Origin: an uncultured Verrucomicrobiota bacterium
GTDB lineage: Bacteria; Verrucomicrobiota; Verrucomicrobiia; Verrucomicrobiales; Verrucomicrobiaceae
NCBI GenBank assembly: GCA_903848465.1
Contig: CAINGK010000122.1
Span: 1 to 64,000, forward strand
Direction: 5' to 3'
DNA: 64,000 bases
The notes under the pieces are model-generated. The model made no database searches, had not been told where the DNA came from, and saw only the letters and a list, made by a program, of their open reading frames with translations. Made by a program: the position numbers and the translations under genes. How positions within the stretch are numbered: position 1 is the first letter of the stretch; the number at the start of each line of letters is the position of its first letter. This document shows positions 8,968 to 17,030 of this stretch, in pieces.

Positions 8968-9978
8968 TTATTTCAGCATGCTGTGAACAAACGGCAGCAT
9001 GGAGGAGTAGAGCGTGCTGCCGTGGAAGCGGGACAGCAGTTCACTGACGAGTTCGGCGTCACTGTCCACATCGGCAGGGAGCAGGTCCTCCCGGCTGTTC
9101 TCCCCACAGGTCGCGCTGACCCGTACAAAGCAGGAGTCGCAGTCACGCCGCACCTCACCACGCACACCGGGGCCTTCCAGCACAAGTCCCTGTAGGGCGG
9201 GTCCGGTGTCCTTTTCGATCAGCTCGACGCTCAGGTTGGCATGCAGCCGTTGATTGATCCACACTGCGAGCAGCAGCGCCGTGGTGCGCTGGCCTTTGAG
9301 ATGGGTGATGCGAATGGTCTGCAGTTTGGCTAGGTTGTGGCAGGCGGTGGCGTCCTGAAAGCAGGTGGCCAGCGCGGTGCGCATGAAGTGCGAGCGCGTC
9401 CACGCCAGATCACGCACATCAAAGCCGCCGGTCTCGGCATTCATCGCGGCCAGCAGCGCATCAAACTCCCTAGCGGGGTCGCTCCACCGCGCACTGTCGA
9501 TGAACAGCGTGTCGATGCGGCTGTAGAGGCGTTCTTCAAAGTTTTTGGACAGGTCGGACTGCCACCAGACGACGAGCGGCAGATCGGAGTCGAGATGCGC
9601 GAAGACGATGTTTTGCACCTGCGCGGCATCACCACCTTCGAGGACAAAGCTGATCTGCTCGCTGCAGACGATTTGTTTACCCTGATAGGGGCGGCACAGC
9701 GCCTGAATCCAGGCCCGCGCACGCGGCGGCTGGGCCTCCGGCAGCGCGAGAATGAGCAAAGCCCGGCAGGCATGCCGCGCGGCCACATGGTCGAGCAGTG
9801 CGTTGTCTGCCATCAACTGCGAGCCATCCTCGGTGTAGATCGCCAGATTGATGAGTGAGGCCCGGGTCTTCGCTTCATCACTTTCCCACAACTGCTTCAA
9901 GGCACGATCAATGCGCCCAATGGGTGTTTCGAGACCAAGGCGGTCAAGGTCGGAGTCGTTAAGAATCGCTGGAGGCAT
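8968..9978 (-). CDS. opcA: OpcA, glucose-6-phosphate dehydrogenase assembly protein
   Basis: A 336-residue OpcA-family protein. OpcA assembles or allosterically activates glucose-6-phosphate dehydrogenase. Recognisable stretches are the N-terminal ALKQLWES-ASLINLAIYTED region, the central SDLPLVVWWQSDLS, DSARW-DPAREFDALLAAM, the C-terminal LLLAVWINQRLHANLSVELI and LLPADVDSDAELVSELLSRF. Context is strong: zwf lies upstream on the same strand, separated only by a toxin-antitoxin pair. This matches the zwf-opcA neighbourhood known in cyanobacteria and actinobacteria. It should act in the cytoplasm with Zwf. Confidence 0.88.
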   Translation of the reverse strand: MPPAILNDSDLDRLGLETPIGRIDRALKQLWESDEAKTRASLINLAIYTEDGSQLMADNALLDHVAARHACRALLILALPEAQPPRARAWIQALCRPYQGKQIVCSEQISFVLEGGDAAQVQNIVFAHLDSDLPLVVWWQSDLSKNFEERLYSRIDTLFIDSARWSDPAREFDALLAAMNAETGGFDVRDLAWTRSHFMRTALATCFQDATACHNLAKLQTIRITHLKGQRTTALLLAVWINQRLHANLSVELIEKDTGPALQGLVLEGPGVRGEVRRDCDSCFVRVSATCGENSREDLLPADVDSDAELVSELLSRFHGSTLYSSMLPFVHSMLK

Positions 9979-9990
9979 GATGATGGAAAA

Positions 9991-10293
9991 TCAGGATTTT
10001 TTGAGAGCTCGTTTGATCCAGCGCGGATCACGACGGCAATCTAAGATACGCAGGACTGCGGCATCGCCGTTGGGTTCCATACGATAATAAATGGCGTATG
10101 GAAAAGTGCCGCAAATGTGCCGCTGCCGACCATGCACCAGACGGTGAATGTCGGCGATGCTTTCGAGAGTTTCGAGTTCCTGTAGCATGGACTTCTCAAA
10201 GTAATCACCCAGTCCGTCCTCGCCTTGGTCTTCATAAAACTGCCTCCCTTCAATCAAATCGCCAAGAGCGCTTTCGGAAAGAATTACGCGCAT
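9991..10293 (-). CDS. ParE/RelE-superfamily toxin
   Basis: A 100-residue basic protein with a ParE-like layout: MRVILSESALGDLIEGRQFYEDQ at the start, a central region with HRLVHGRQRHICGTFPYAIYY, and a C-terminal strand AVLRILDCRRDPRWIKRAL. ParE-type toxins block gyrase and RelE types cleave mRNA; which applies here is not readable. Its ATG overlaps the end of the antitoxin gene by 10 bases, the usual coupling in such pairs. It lies between zwf and opcA, so it has probably been inserted into that operon. Confidence 0.8.
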   Translation of the reverse strand: MRVILSESALGDLIEGRQFYEDQGEDGLGDYFEKSMLQELETLESIADIHRLVHGRQRHICGTFPYAIYYRMEPNGDAAVLRILDCRRDPRWIKRALKKS

Positions 10294-10508
10294 TGTTTCA
10301 GGCCAGCCAAACGGCGTTTGACCTCCTCCAGAGAGACAAACTGCTCTTCACCAGCAGCCAGCCGCCGTTCCGTTTCCTCCAGCAGTTCCAGATGCCACGA
10401 AGGCGGCGGCTTGTCGTTTGTGACGGGAAACAGATCGTTCTCCAAGTCCATGAGCGCGCGCAGCTTTTCACCACGGCTCATTTGATCGAGAGGAAGCAGG
10501 GTGGTCAT
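10284..10508 (-). CDS. Addiction-module antitoxin, unstable-antitoxin family
   Basis: A 74-residue acidic protein with the arrangement of the TIGR02574/PF09720 family: an N-terminal segment (LDQMSRGEKLRALMDLENDLF), a PPPSWHLELLEETERRLAAGEE core and a terminal VSLEEVKRRLAGL. Antitoxins of this family pair with ParE/RelE-like toxins, and the toxin gene overlaps its 3' end. It should neutralise the toxin and probably autoregulate the pair. It lies 38 bases downstream of zwf on the same strand. Confidence 0.8.
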   Translation of the reverse strand: MTTLLPLDQMSRGEKLRALMDLENDLFPVTNDKPPPSWHLELLEETERRLAAGEEQFVSLEEVKRRLAGLKQCA

Positions 10509-10546
10509 GGGTCAAGTGTGGGTCAAAGATTCCGAAATACAAGACA

Positions 10547-12088
10547 TCAAAGCAGGCGCCACTCACGACCGTCCGCACGCAGCAGGTCATCCGCTTCCTT
10601 CGGCCCCCAACTGCCAGCGGGGTATTCGTGCATGACAGGTGGCGTGTCGGATTGATGCCAGGCTTTTTCGATTTCGTCGATGAACCTCCAGGCGTTCTCG
10701 ACCTCATCACGACGGGCAAACAAGGTGGCGTCACCGGCCATGGCGTCGAGCAGCAGACGCTCGTAGGCCTCGGGACTAGCCTTGCCAAAGCTCGATGAAT
10801 AACGGAAGTCCATCTTCACTTGCTGCATGCTCATCGCCTGTCCCGGCTGTTTGCACAGGATGCGCAGCGCGATGCCCTCATCCGGCTGAATGCGGATGAC
10901 GAGGGTGTTCTCGCTGTTTTTGAGCATCGCGGAAGTGGCAAAGGGCACCTGCGGCGGCTTCTTGAAATGCACGCTGATTTCCGTGGCTTTTTTGGGCAGT
11001 TGCTTGCCTACGCGGATGTAAAATGGCACGCCCTGCCAGCGCCAAGTGTCGATCATGAGACGCAGCGCCACATAGGGCTCGGTCGTGGACTCCGGATTCA
11101 CGCGATCTTCCTGCCGATAACCGACGCGCGGCACGCCATCGACGCTGCCTGCGGTGTATTGCGCACGAATCACATTTTTGCCAACGGCCTCAGGCCCCAC
11201 CAGCGGGCGCAGGGCGCGGATCACCTTCACTTTTTCATCACGCACACTGTCGGCGCTGAGATCAGTCGGTGGCTCCATGGCGACGAGAGAGACCAACTGC
11301 AAAAGATGGTTTTGCACCATGTCACGCAGCGCACCTGCGGTATCATAATAACCGCCACGGCCGCCTTCCATGCCGAGATTTTCCGCACAAGTGATCTGCA
11401 CGTGGTCGATGTAACGGCTGTTCCAGTTGGGTTCGAAAATCGAGTTCGCAAAGCGCAGCACCATGATGTTCTGCGCGGTTTCTTTGCCGAGGTAGTGGTC
11501 AATGCGGTAGGTGTCTTTTTCCGCAAAGGTGGCCGCGACCACCGCATTCAGGCCCTGTGCGGTGGCGAGGTCTTTGCCAAAGGGCTTCTCACAGACCACA
11601 CGCGCCCATTTGCCCTTTGTGCCGACATTCAACCCGGCGTCACGGATCATTTCCAAAATGGGTTTGAAGGCCTCCGGGGCGGCGGCGAGGTAGAATAGAC
11701 GGTTCGCTGGCGCACCGCGCTCGGCATCAAACTGGTCCAGCAGACGGCCCAGAGATTTGTAGCCTTCGAGGTCTTCAAACTCACTGCGGTGATAGTGAAT
11801 GCACTGGGAGAAGCTCTTCCAGAGTTCGTCATTGTGCCCCTGACGGCTGTTTTGGCGGTTCCCCACCTCCAGTTCCGACCGGAAGCCCTCGTCGGTCTTC
11901 TCGCGTCGGGCAAAACCCACCACCTTGAACTGCGGTGGCAGATCACCTTCTGCGGCGATGTTATAGATGGCGGGAATGAGCTTGCGATGGGTGAGATCGC
12001 CGGTGGCACCAAAGATGACCACGGAGCAGGGTTCCGCGCGGTGGCGGGAGAGCAGTGTCTCTTGAAAGGGATTTTCCAGTTCGGGCAT
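10547..12088 (-). CDS. zwf: Glucose-6-phosphate 1-dehydrogenase
   Basis: A 513-residue Zwf that oxidises glucose 6-phosphate to 6-phosphogluconolactone with reduction of NAD(P), the entry step of the oxidative pentose phosphate pathway. The coenzyme motif GATGDLTHRKLIPAIYN lies near the N-terminus, RVVCEKPFGKDL in the middle, and the substrate/active-site motif RIDHYLGKE near residue 200. The C-terminal EAYERLLLDAMAGDATLFARRDEVE is also typical. The ATG of MPELENPF is chosen over the TTG 27 bases upstream. The activator gene opcA follows on the same strand. Confidence 0.95.
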   Translation of the reverse strand: MPELENPFQETLLSRHRAEPCSVVIFGATGDLTHRKLIPAIYNIAAEGDLPPQFKVVGFARREKTDEGFRSELEVGNRQNSRQGHNDELWKSFSQCIHYHRSEFEDLEGYKSLGRLLDQFDAERGAPANRLFYLAAAPEAFKPILEMIRDAGLNVGTKGKWARVVCEKPFGKDLATAQGLNAVVAATFAEKDTYRIDHYLGKETAQNIMVLRFANSIFEPNWNSRYIDHVQITCAENLGMEGGRGGYYDTAGALRDMVQNHLLQLVSLVAMEPPTDLSADSVRDEKVKVIRALRPLVGPEAVGKNVIRAQYTAGSVDGVPRVGYRQEDRVNPESTTEPYVALRLMIDTWRWQGVPFYIRVGKQLPKKATEISVHFKKPPQVPFATSAMLKNSENTLVIRIQPDEGIALRILCKQPGQAMSMQQVKMDFRYSSSFGKASPEAYERLLLDAMAGDATLFARRDEVENAWRFIDEIEKAWHQSDTPPVMHEYPAGSWGPKEADDLLRADGREWRLL

Positions 12089-12252
12089 GGCTTTAAAGCA
12101 AGGACTACGCCACAAACGCGGCGCTGGACTGCCAGACTAGCCCGCCGCCCCGCGATGGCAACTAACGATGCCGCCAGCCAGAGCCCGAATGCATGAAATG
12201 ACTTCATGAACGGCATGAATCCGCCAAGGGCCATCATGCCCCTCCCCCGCGC

Positions 12253-12279
12253 AAAATGGGCGTCTCTTTCGCCCATTTT
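12253..12279. promoter_or_regulatory. Perfect 10-bp hairpin between divergent zwf and ECF sigma genes
   Basis: AAAATGGGCG (12253-12262), a 7-base loop and CGCCCATTTT (12270-12279) form a perfect stem. It lies in a divergent promoter region, so an operator or a bidirectional terminator guarding the two promoters is possible. The A- and T-rich stem ends resemble an intrinsic terminator in both directions. Confidence 0.5.
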
Positions 12280-12322
12280 CTCTACGTTTGCTGAGTTTCA
12301 ATGGTTTGACAGAGCGACTCAT

Positions 12323-12339
12323 CCGTTGAGAGTCAACGG
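12323..12339 (+). promoter_or_regulatory. Leader hairpin just before the ECF sigma start codon
   Basis: CCGTTGA, 3 bases, TCAACGG form a perfect 7-bp stem ending 3 bases before the ATG at 12343. No Shine-Dalgarno sequence is visible, so the stem may modulate initiation or be part of an operator. Confidence 0.35.
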
Positions 12340-12342
12340 GCA

Positions 12343-13023
12343 ATGAGCAAACCGGCACCAGAGCCAGACATTCCGATCCCGGAAGACGTGAAAAAAGACA
12401 AAGGCTTGTGGGAAAAAACCCGCAAAAGCCTGATCGAGCGTCTGAACAACTGGGAAGACCAGAAGACTTGGAATGAATTTTATCAGACCTACTGGCGCCT
12501 CATTTTCAGCGTCGGCACCAAGGCGGGCCTCACCCGTGAAGAAGCCTTTGACGTGGTGCAGGAAACCATCATCGCCATCGCCCGGCAGGTGCAGAAGGGC
12601 CAGTACGATCCGCGTGCAGGCTCGTTCAAGGCCTGGCTGCTGCAGATGACACGCTGGCGTATTTTGGATGTTTTCCGTGCCCGCAAGCGCCAGCCTTCCC
12701 TGGCCGACCAAGGCAATGCGGACACCGAGGACACCAGCGGCCAGGTCATTGACCGCCTCTCCCAAGACAAGGACAACCTGCTGGAAAACATCTGGGACCG
12801 CGAGTGGCGCGACAACATCACCGCTGCCGCGCTGGAACGCGTCAAAGCCAAGGTTTCGCCCCGGCAGTTTCAAATTTTCGACTGTTACGTGATGAAGGGC
12901 TGGGGGGTCAAAAAGACCTCCGAAGCCCTCGGAATCAATGCCGCACAGGTCTATCTGGCCAAGCACCGGGTCGGGGCGCTGGTGAAGAAAGAAGTGCAGG
13001 GGCTTGAGAATACGATGCTTTAG
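12343..13023 (+). CDS. ECF RNA polymerase sigma factor linked to a Ser/Thr kinase
   Basis: A 226-residue sigma-70 family protein. Region 2 is WNEFYQTYWRLIFSVGTKAG-EEAFDVVQETIIAIARQV with the -10 recognition segment SFKAWLLQMTRWRILDVFRARKR. Region 4 is VSPRQFQIFDCYVMKGWGVKKTSEALGINAAQVYLAKHR. No anti-sigma gene adjoins it. Instead a membrane Ser/Thr kinase gene starts 44 bases downstream, the arrangement of the planctomycete/verrucomicrobial ECF groups in which phosphorylation is thought to control the sigma factor. It should direct transcription of an unknown regulon. Confidence 0.9.
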   Translation: MSKPAPEPDIPIPEDVKKDKGLWEKTRKSLIERLNNWEDQKTWNEFYQTYWRLIFSVGTKAGLTREEAFDVVQETIIAIARQVQKGQYDPRAGSFKAWLLQMTRWRILDVFRARKRQPSLADQGNADTEDTSGQVIDRLSQDKDNLLENIWDREWRDNITAAALERVKAKVSPRQFQIFDCYVMKGWGVKKTSEALGINAAQVYLAKHRVGALVKKEVQGLENTML

Positions 13024-13067
13024 TGGGAGACTCCCGGGCGACTGCACTGGCCTGAACCGGCCTGAAC

Positions 13068-15587
13068 ATGCCGCCATCCTCCTTCCACGCCAGCTTCATG
13101 AGCGACTCCGCCGCCCAGCCCGCCGATCTTCCGCCTCACTCCGAGAGCGCGGATGAGGAAGCCGACGTACCCGTGATCGATGAAGCAGCACTTGAGGCAG
13201 ATTCATTCGAGATGGATTTGCCCGCCCCGCCCATCGCGGTACCGACGGCGCGTGACAAGGTCAAGAGCCGCGACAAAAACGGCCCGCCTTCCCACCGTGA
13301 TGACATCCTCATTCCCGACTACACGTTGCTAAAACGCATTGGCTCCGGGGCCTATGGCGAAGTCTGGCTGGCCCAGAGTGTGACGGGCGCACTGCGTGCC
13401 GTGAAGATCGTCTGGCGTGAGGATTTTGAACTCACCCGCACCTTTCACCGTGAGTTCCAGGGCATCCAGCAGTTCGAGCCGATCTCGCGCGGTCATCCCT
13501 GCCTCGTACACATCCTGCACGTCGGCTGGAATGAACCGCGTGGCTTCTACTACTGCGTGATGGAGCTGGCGGACGACGCCGAGGACGGCGCGCACATCAG
13601 CGACGTGAAGACCTACGTGCCGCGCACGCTCACCACCGACATGCGGCGGCACGGGCGGCTGGACCCATTCTTCTGCCGTGATGCGGGCGTGTACATGGCC
13701 GATGCGCTGCACTACATGCACAACCACGGCCTCACTCACCGTGACATCAAACCTTCCAACATCATCTTCGTGGGAGGTGTGTGCAAACTGGCGGACATCG
13801 GCCTCGTCGCTGCCTTTGGAGAGCGCACCTTTGTGGGCACCGAAGGCTTTGTGCCCCCGGAAGGCCCCGGCACGCCGCAGGCGGACATCTACAGCCTGGG
13901 CAAGGTGCTGTACGAAATGAGCAGCGGCAAAGACCGCATGGAATTCCCCGAAGTACCGGAGAATCTCTCCGACGAAGAATGGCCCTTTTGGATCGACCTC
14001 AATCGCGTGATCTGTCAGGCCTGCGAAGCCGATCTGGGCCGGCGCTTTGCCAATGCCTCGGACTTCGCCGAAGCCTTGCAGCACGTCGGAGACATCCGCC
14101 CGGAAAGCTTCGCCCGCCGCTTCAGCCGTGCAGCCATCATCACCACACTCGCCTCCTTCCTTTTGGCAAGTGGCCTAGTGATGGCGAAGCACCAGCGTGA
14201 ATGGAGCTATGAAATACCGCTGCCGGTGAAACCACTGCCAGTGCTGCCTGCACGTCCGCAGCAGCCAACCCCCGGCAAGCCCTGGGAGAACCGGCTCAAG
14301 CAATGGTTCACCTACAAGCAAGATCGCCATGTGGCGGACCTGCCGCTGGATGGCGTGCTCTTCCGCACCTTTCTGGAAGCCACCAACCGCGCCGCTGAAT
14401 ACGAAGTGATACCCATCACACTGCCGGACAAGACAACGTATTTTCCGGCGGTGATTCCTGCGGCGGAAGCCGACGCCTTCTGTGCCTGGATGACTGCCTC
14501 AGATCGTCAAAGTGGCCGTCTTGATCCCGCGCATGAATACATCTGGCGCAGCGCCAACCTGCCCCAGACACCCGGAACCTCCAAACCCAAGCCGGGGCAT
14601 AGCGCGATCCGCTGTGAAATCGTGACGGTGAAGTTTGGCAGCCTCAACATCGCCAGCACGCCAGCGGGCGCTGACGTCTATGATGGCGAGCGTCTCCTGG
14701 GCCGCACCCCCCTCATGCTGCCCAAGGTGCGGGCAGACGCCTTCAGCTACGAAATCAACCTTCCCGGCTACAAACCAGAAGTGGCCAGTGGCAAGCTCAA
14801 AGAAGGGCAAAGCATCAGCTTCAATCTCCGCCTGAAGGCAACCGGCTCGGTGGTATTTGGCAAACCATGGCAAAACAGCCTCGGCATCAAGTTCGTGCCG
14901 CTTGGCAAGGCCATGCTGGCCAGCACGGAGACACGCCGCAAAGACTTCGCGGAGTTTGCCAAAGCCACCAATCAACCACCGGTAGAGGGCCGCGTGCTGG
15001 ATGCCGAGCTTGATCTGCCCGTCAGCATGCTCAACCGTTCCGAAGCCGAGCAGTTCTGCCGCTGGCTGACGGATCGGGAGCGCGCGCAGGGCCTGCTTGA
15101 ACCGGACCAGGAATACCGCCTGCCCAGCGATGATGAGTGGAGCATGGCAGCCTATCTCTCCCGTGAACTCGGTGACACGCCCGCCGAACGCAGCCTGCGC
15201 ATCGAAGGCATCTACCCCTGGGGCTTCATCTGGCCACCACCCGCCAAATCCGGCAACTTCCTCGATAAAAGCGCTGATAAAACCGGCAAGCTCGCCGTCC
15301 CCAAGTATGACGACGGCTTTGCTGGACCCGCCCCAGTCGGCTCCTTCCGTGCCGATGGCCGTGGCTTGCACGATCTCTCCGGTAATCTCTGGGAATGGGT
15401 CTCCGACCCCTGGAACAACATGCCCGACCAGGGCGTCCTGCGCGGTGGGGCCTACACCACGTCTGAGCGGCAGGAATTGCTCGCCTCTTTCCGCCGCCAT
15501 GCCACCGCCGCCGAGCGCTACCCCGACGCCGGCTTCCGCCTGCTACTCTGGAACATCGGCCAGATGGCGCGTGAAGATGACGATTGA
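13068..15587 (+). CDS. Membrane Ser/Thr protein kinase with PEGA and formylglycine-enzyme-like domains
   Basis: An 839-residue protein. The kinase domain (about residues 80-345) has the glycine loop IGSGAYGEVW, the Lys in RAVKIVW, catalytic HRDIKPSN and DIG in place of DFG. A membrane helix follows (IITTLASFLLASGLVMA, about 355). Outside lie a partial FGE-like segment, a PEGA domain (GSLNIASTPAGADVYDGERL, about 525-590) and a C-terminal FGE-sulfatase domain (about 600-830; WEWVSDPW, GVLRGGAY). The Cys residues used by true formylglycine-generating enzymes are absent (LLASFRR), so this part is probably a sensing or binding module. GKPWENRLKQWF and GKPWQNSLGIKF show that the start of the FGE-like part is duplicated around PEGA. 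It probably controls the upstream sigma factor. A start at 13098 (MSDSAAQ) is equally possible. Confidence 0.88.
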   Translation: MPPSSFHASFMSDSAAQPADLPPHSESADEEADVPVIDEAALEADSFEMDLPAPPIAVPTARDKVKSRDKNGPPSHRDDILIPDYTLLKRIGSGAYGEVWLAQSVTGALRAVKIVWREDFELTRTFHREFQGIQQFEPISRGHPCLVHILHVGWNEPRGFYYCVMELADDAEDGAHISDVKTYVPRTLTTDMRRHGRLDPFFCRDAGVYMADALHYMHNHGLTHRDIKPSNIIFVGGVCKLADIGLVAAFGERTFVGTEGFVPPEGPGTPQADIYSLGKVLYEMSSGKDRMEFPEVPENLSDEEWPFWIDLNRVICQACEADLGRRFANASDFAEALQHVGDIRPESFARRFSRAAIITTLASFLLASGLVMAKHQREWSYEIPLPVKPLPVLPARPQQPTPGKPWENRLKQWFTYKQDRHVADLPLDGVLFRTFLEATNRAAEYEVIPITLPDKTTYFPAVIPAAEADAFCAWMTASDRQSGRLDPAHEYIWRSANLPQTPGTSKPKPGHSAIRCEIVTVKFGSLNIASTPAGADVYDGERLLGRTPLMLPKVRADAFSYEINLPGYKPEVASGKLKEGQSISFNLRLKATGSVVFGKPWQNSLGIKFVPLGKAMLASTETRRKDFAEFAKATNQPPVEGRVLDAELDLPVSMLNRSEAEQFCRWLTDRERAQGLLEPDQEYRLPSDDEWSMAAYLSRELGDTPAERSLRIEGIYPWGFIWPPPAKSGNFLDKSADKTGKLAVPKYDDGFAGPAPVGSFRADGRGLHDLSGNLWEWVSDPWNNMPDQGVLRGGAYTTSERQELLASFRRHATAAERYPDAGFRLLLWNIGQMAREDDD

Positions 15588-15652
15588 AGCCGCAACTTTG
15601 TGGGAATAAGCAATCTTCGCCGTTTCTCTCACGTATCAGCAAACCCAACGCC

Positions 15653-16249
15653 ATGAAACTCCGTCTCGCTCTTCTCTCCGCCCTCGCCGCCGTCTTCTGC
15701 ATCGCCCAGGCCGAGGATAAACCCAAAACCGACTCCAAAACCATGCCCAAGCCCGAAATCGTGAAGTCTGAAGATGAGTGGAAAAAACTGCTCTCCACCG
15801 AACAATATGAAGTGACGCGCATGCGCGGCACCGAACGCCCCAATGGCGCGATCTATCACGAGTTCGAGCAGCAGGGCGAAGGCACCTACTACTGCGTGTG
15901 CTGCGGCGCGGAACTCTTCACCTCGAAGGAAAAATTCCACTCCGGCTGCGGCTGGCCTTCCTTCTACGACTCCTCCAAAGCCAAAGGCGTCCTCGAAAAA
16001 GTGGACAACAGCCACGGCATGAAACGCATCGAAACCGTGTGCAAGCGCTGTGACGCCCACCTTGGCCACGTCTTTGAAGGTGAAGGCTTCAAAACCCCGA
16101 CCGACCGCCGCTTCTGCATCAATGGCGTCGCTCTGAACTTCGTGCCCAAAGGCGGAGCCGCCCCCAAGCTCCTCGAACTCGGTTCCGCCGCCGTACAGCA
16201 GAAGAAGGATGAAGTCGCCAAAGAAGGCGGCGTGGAAGTGAAGAAGTAA
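15653..16249 (+). CDS. msrB: Exported peptide-methionine (R)-S-oxide reductase
   Basis: 198 residues from the ATG of MKLRLALLSALAAVFCIAQA, a signal peptide; the longer track start is rejected because it would bury the signal. The MsrB fold is clear: WKKLLSTEQYEVTRMRGTE, zinc cysteines CVCC and CKRC, GCGWPSF, HLGHVF and the catalytic-cysteine motif RRFCINGVALNF. The enzyme reduces methionine-R-sulfoxide, so a periplasmic or outer-envelope repair role is expected. The Lys/Glu-rich tail (QQKKDEVAKEGGVEVKK) is extra. No MsrA is fused or adjacent, and the gene follows the kinase closely on the same strand. Confidence 0.92.
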   Translation: MKLRLALLSALAAVFCIAQAEDKPKTDSKTMPKPEIVKSEDEWKKLLSTEQYEVTRMRGTERPNGAIYHEFEQQGEGTYYCVCCGAELFTSKEKFHSGCGWPSFYDSSKAKGVLEKVDNSHGMKRIETVCKRCDAHLGHVFEGEGFKTPTDRRFCINGVALNFVPKGGAAPKLLELGSAAVQQKKDEVAKEGGVEVKK

Positions 16250-16263
16250 AGGGCAGTAGCAGG

Positions 16264-16352
16264 CGGGACGTAAGATGGGTGTGGCGACAGCCCGCCCGTC
16301 TGACAGCGTGTGATAACGCCACTTCGCTCGGTGCCCCCCAGAGTCAGTCTGC
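16264..16352. repeat. Dispersed repeat family R1, copy b (left half)
   Basis: ACGTAAGATGGGTGTGGCGACAGCCCGCCCGTC matches the left end of copy c (46206), and GCGACAGCCCGCCCGTC matches copy a exactly. Similarity fades after CCCAGAGTCAGTCTG, so this is a partial copy. It lies between the convergent msrB and DUF5069 genes. Confidence 0.6.
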
Positions 16353-16416
16353 TGCTTGAGCATCCCGACACTGGTGAAAGCAATTAGAGGAATACAGGCG
16401 CTCTGGCCTGCACCTC

Positions 16417-16944
16417 CTACATCCTCCCCGTCTTCGCAAAGTCGATGATCTTGCGGTCATCGTCTCCTGCCGCCCACGTCACGCGCAGAAAATCGGCAGG
16501 GTGCAGCTTGTGCTGCTCAAAGAAGGCGCGGTCACCACCGCAGCCAAACATCGTGTCGGGGTCCATCTCGCCGTGGAGTTTGGCCCGTGCCTTCACGATC
16601 AAACGCGGCAGCCACGGAATGCCATCCACCGCCGCCGGTTTGGGCGGCAGTGCGCTCGGCGGCACCATCTTGCCGGTGCGCTGACTGTGCTGCACCACGC
16701 GGAAGTAATCCCGCCGCACTGCCGCTACCAGGAGACTCGTCTCCAGAGAGGGCCCCTCGGCACCATAGCGGCAGTGATCATCGACGAAGTCGAAAAACTC
16801 CTGGGCTGTGTAGCCGATGCTGTCGAGAAAGGCCTTGTCCGCTGCCGTGAACCAGTTGGCCGCGCGGGTGTCGCCACCCCGGTGCAGTTTGGCGCAGCGC
16901 TCAAAGAGTTCGCGGAAAGTCGTGTCCCAGGTTTGATCGTTCAT
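16417..16944 (-). CDS. DUF5069 domain protein
   Basis: A 175-residue cytoplasmic protein. The C-terminal half has the DUF5069 pattern WLPRLIVKARAKLHGEMDPD-FGCGGDRAFFEQHKLHPADFL-WAAGDDDRKIIDF. The N-terminal half (residues 1-85) carries AADKAFLDSIGYTAQEFFDFVDD, similar in layout to the C-terminal half, suggesting two related small helical domains. DUF5069 has no established function. The gene stands divergent to the following sigma-factor gene. Confidence 0.75.
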   Translation of the reverse strand: MNDQTWDTTFRELFERCAKLHRGGDTRAANWFTAADKAFLDSIGYTAQEFFDFVDDHCRYGAEGPSLETSLLVAAVRRDYFRVVQHSQRTGKMVPPSALPPKPAAVDGIPWLPRLIVKARAKLHGEMDPDTMFGCGGDRAFFEQHKLHPADFLRVTWAAGDDDRKIIDFAKTGRM

Positions 16945-17030
16945 AATGGTAATCTACGCTTAACGACGGTGCCTTGAACGTCAAATATTCGCGCGCAACC
17001 ATTCCACCCCTCCTGTGGTTTACTTTGCGA

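Noticed and set aside
10820-11698. 292-residue plus-strand ORF
   Set aside because: Shadow of zwf, which carries clear enzyme motifs on the minus strand.
13068-15587. Formylglycine-generating enzyme activity in the kinase C-terminus
   Set aside because: The Cys residues needed for that chemistry are absent; only the fold signature remains.
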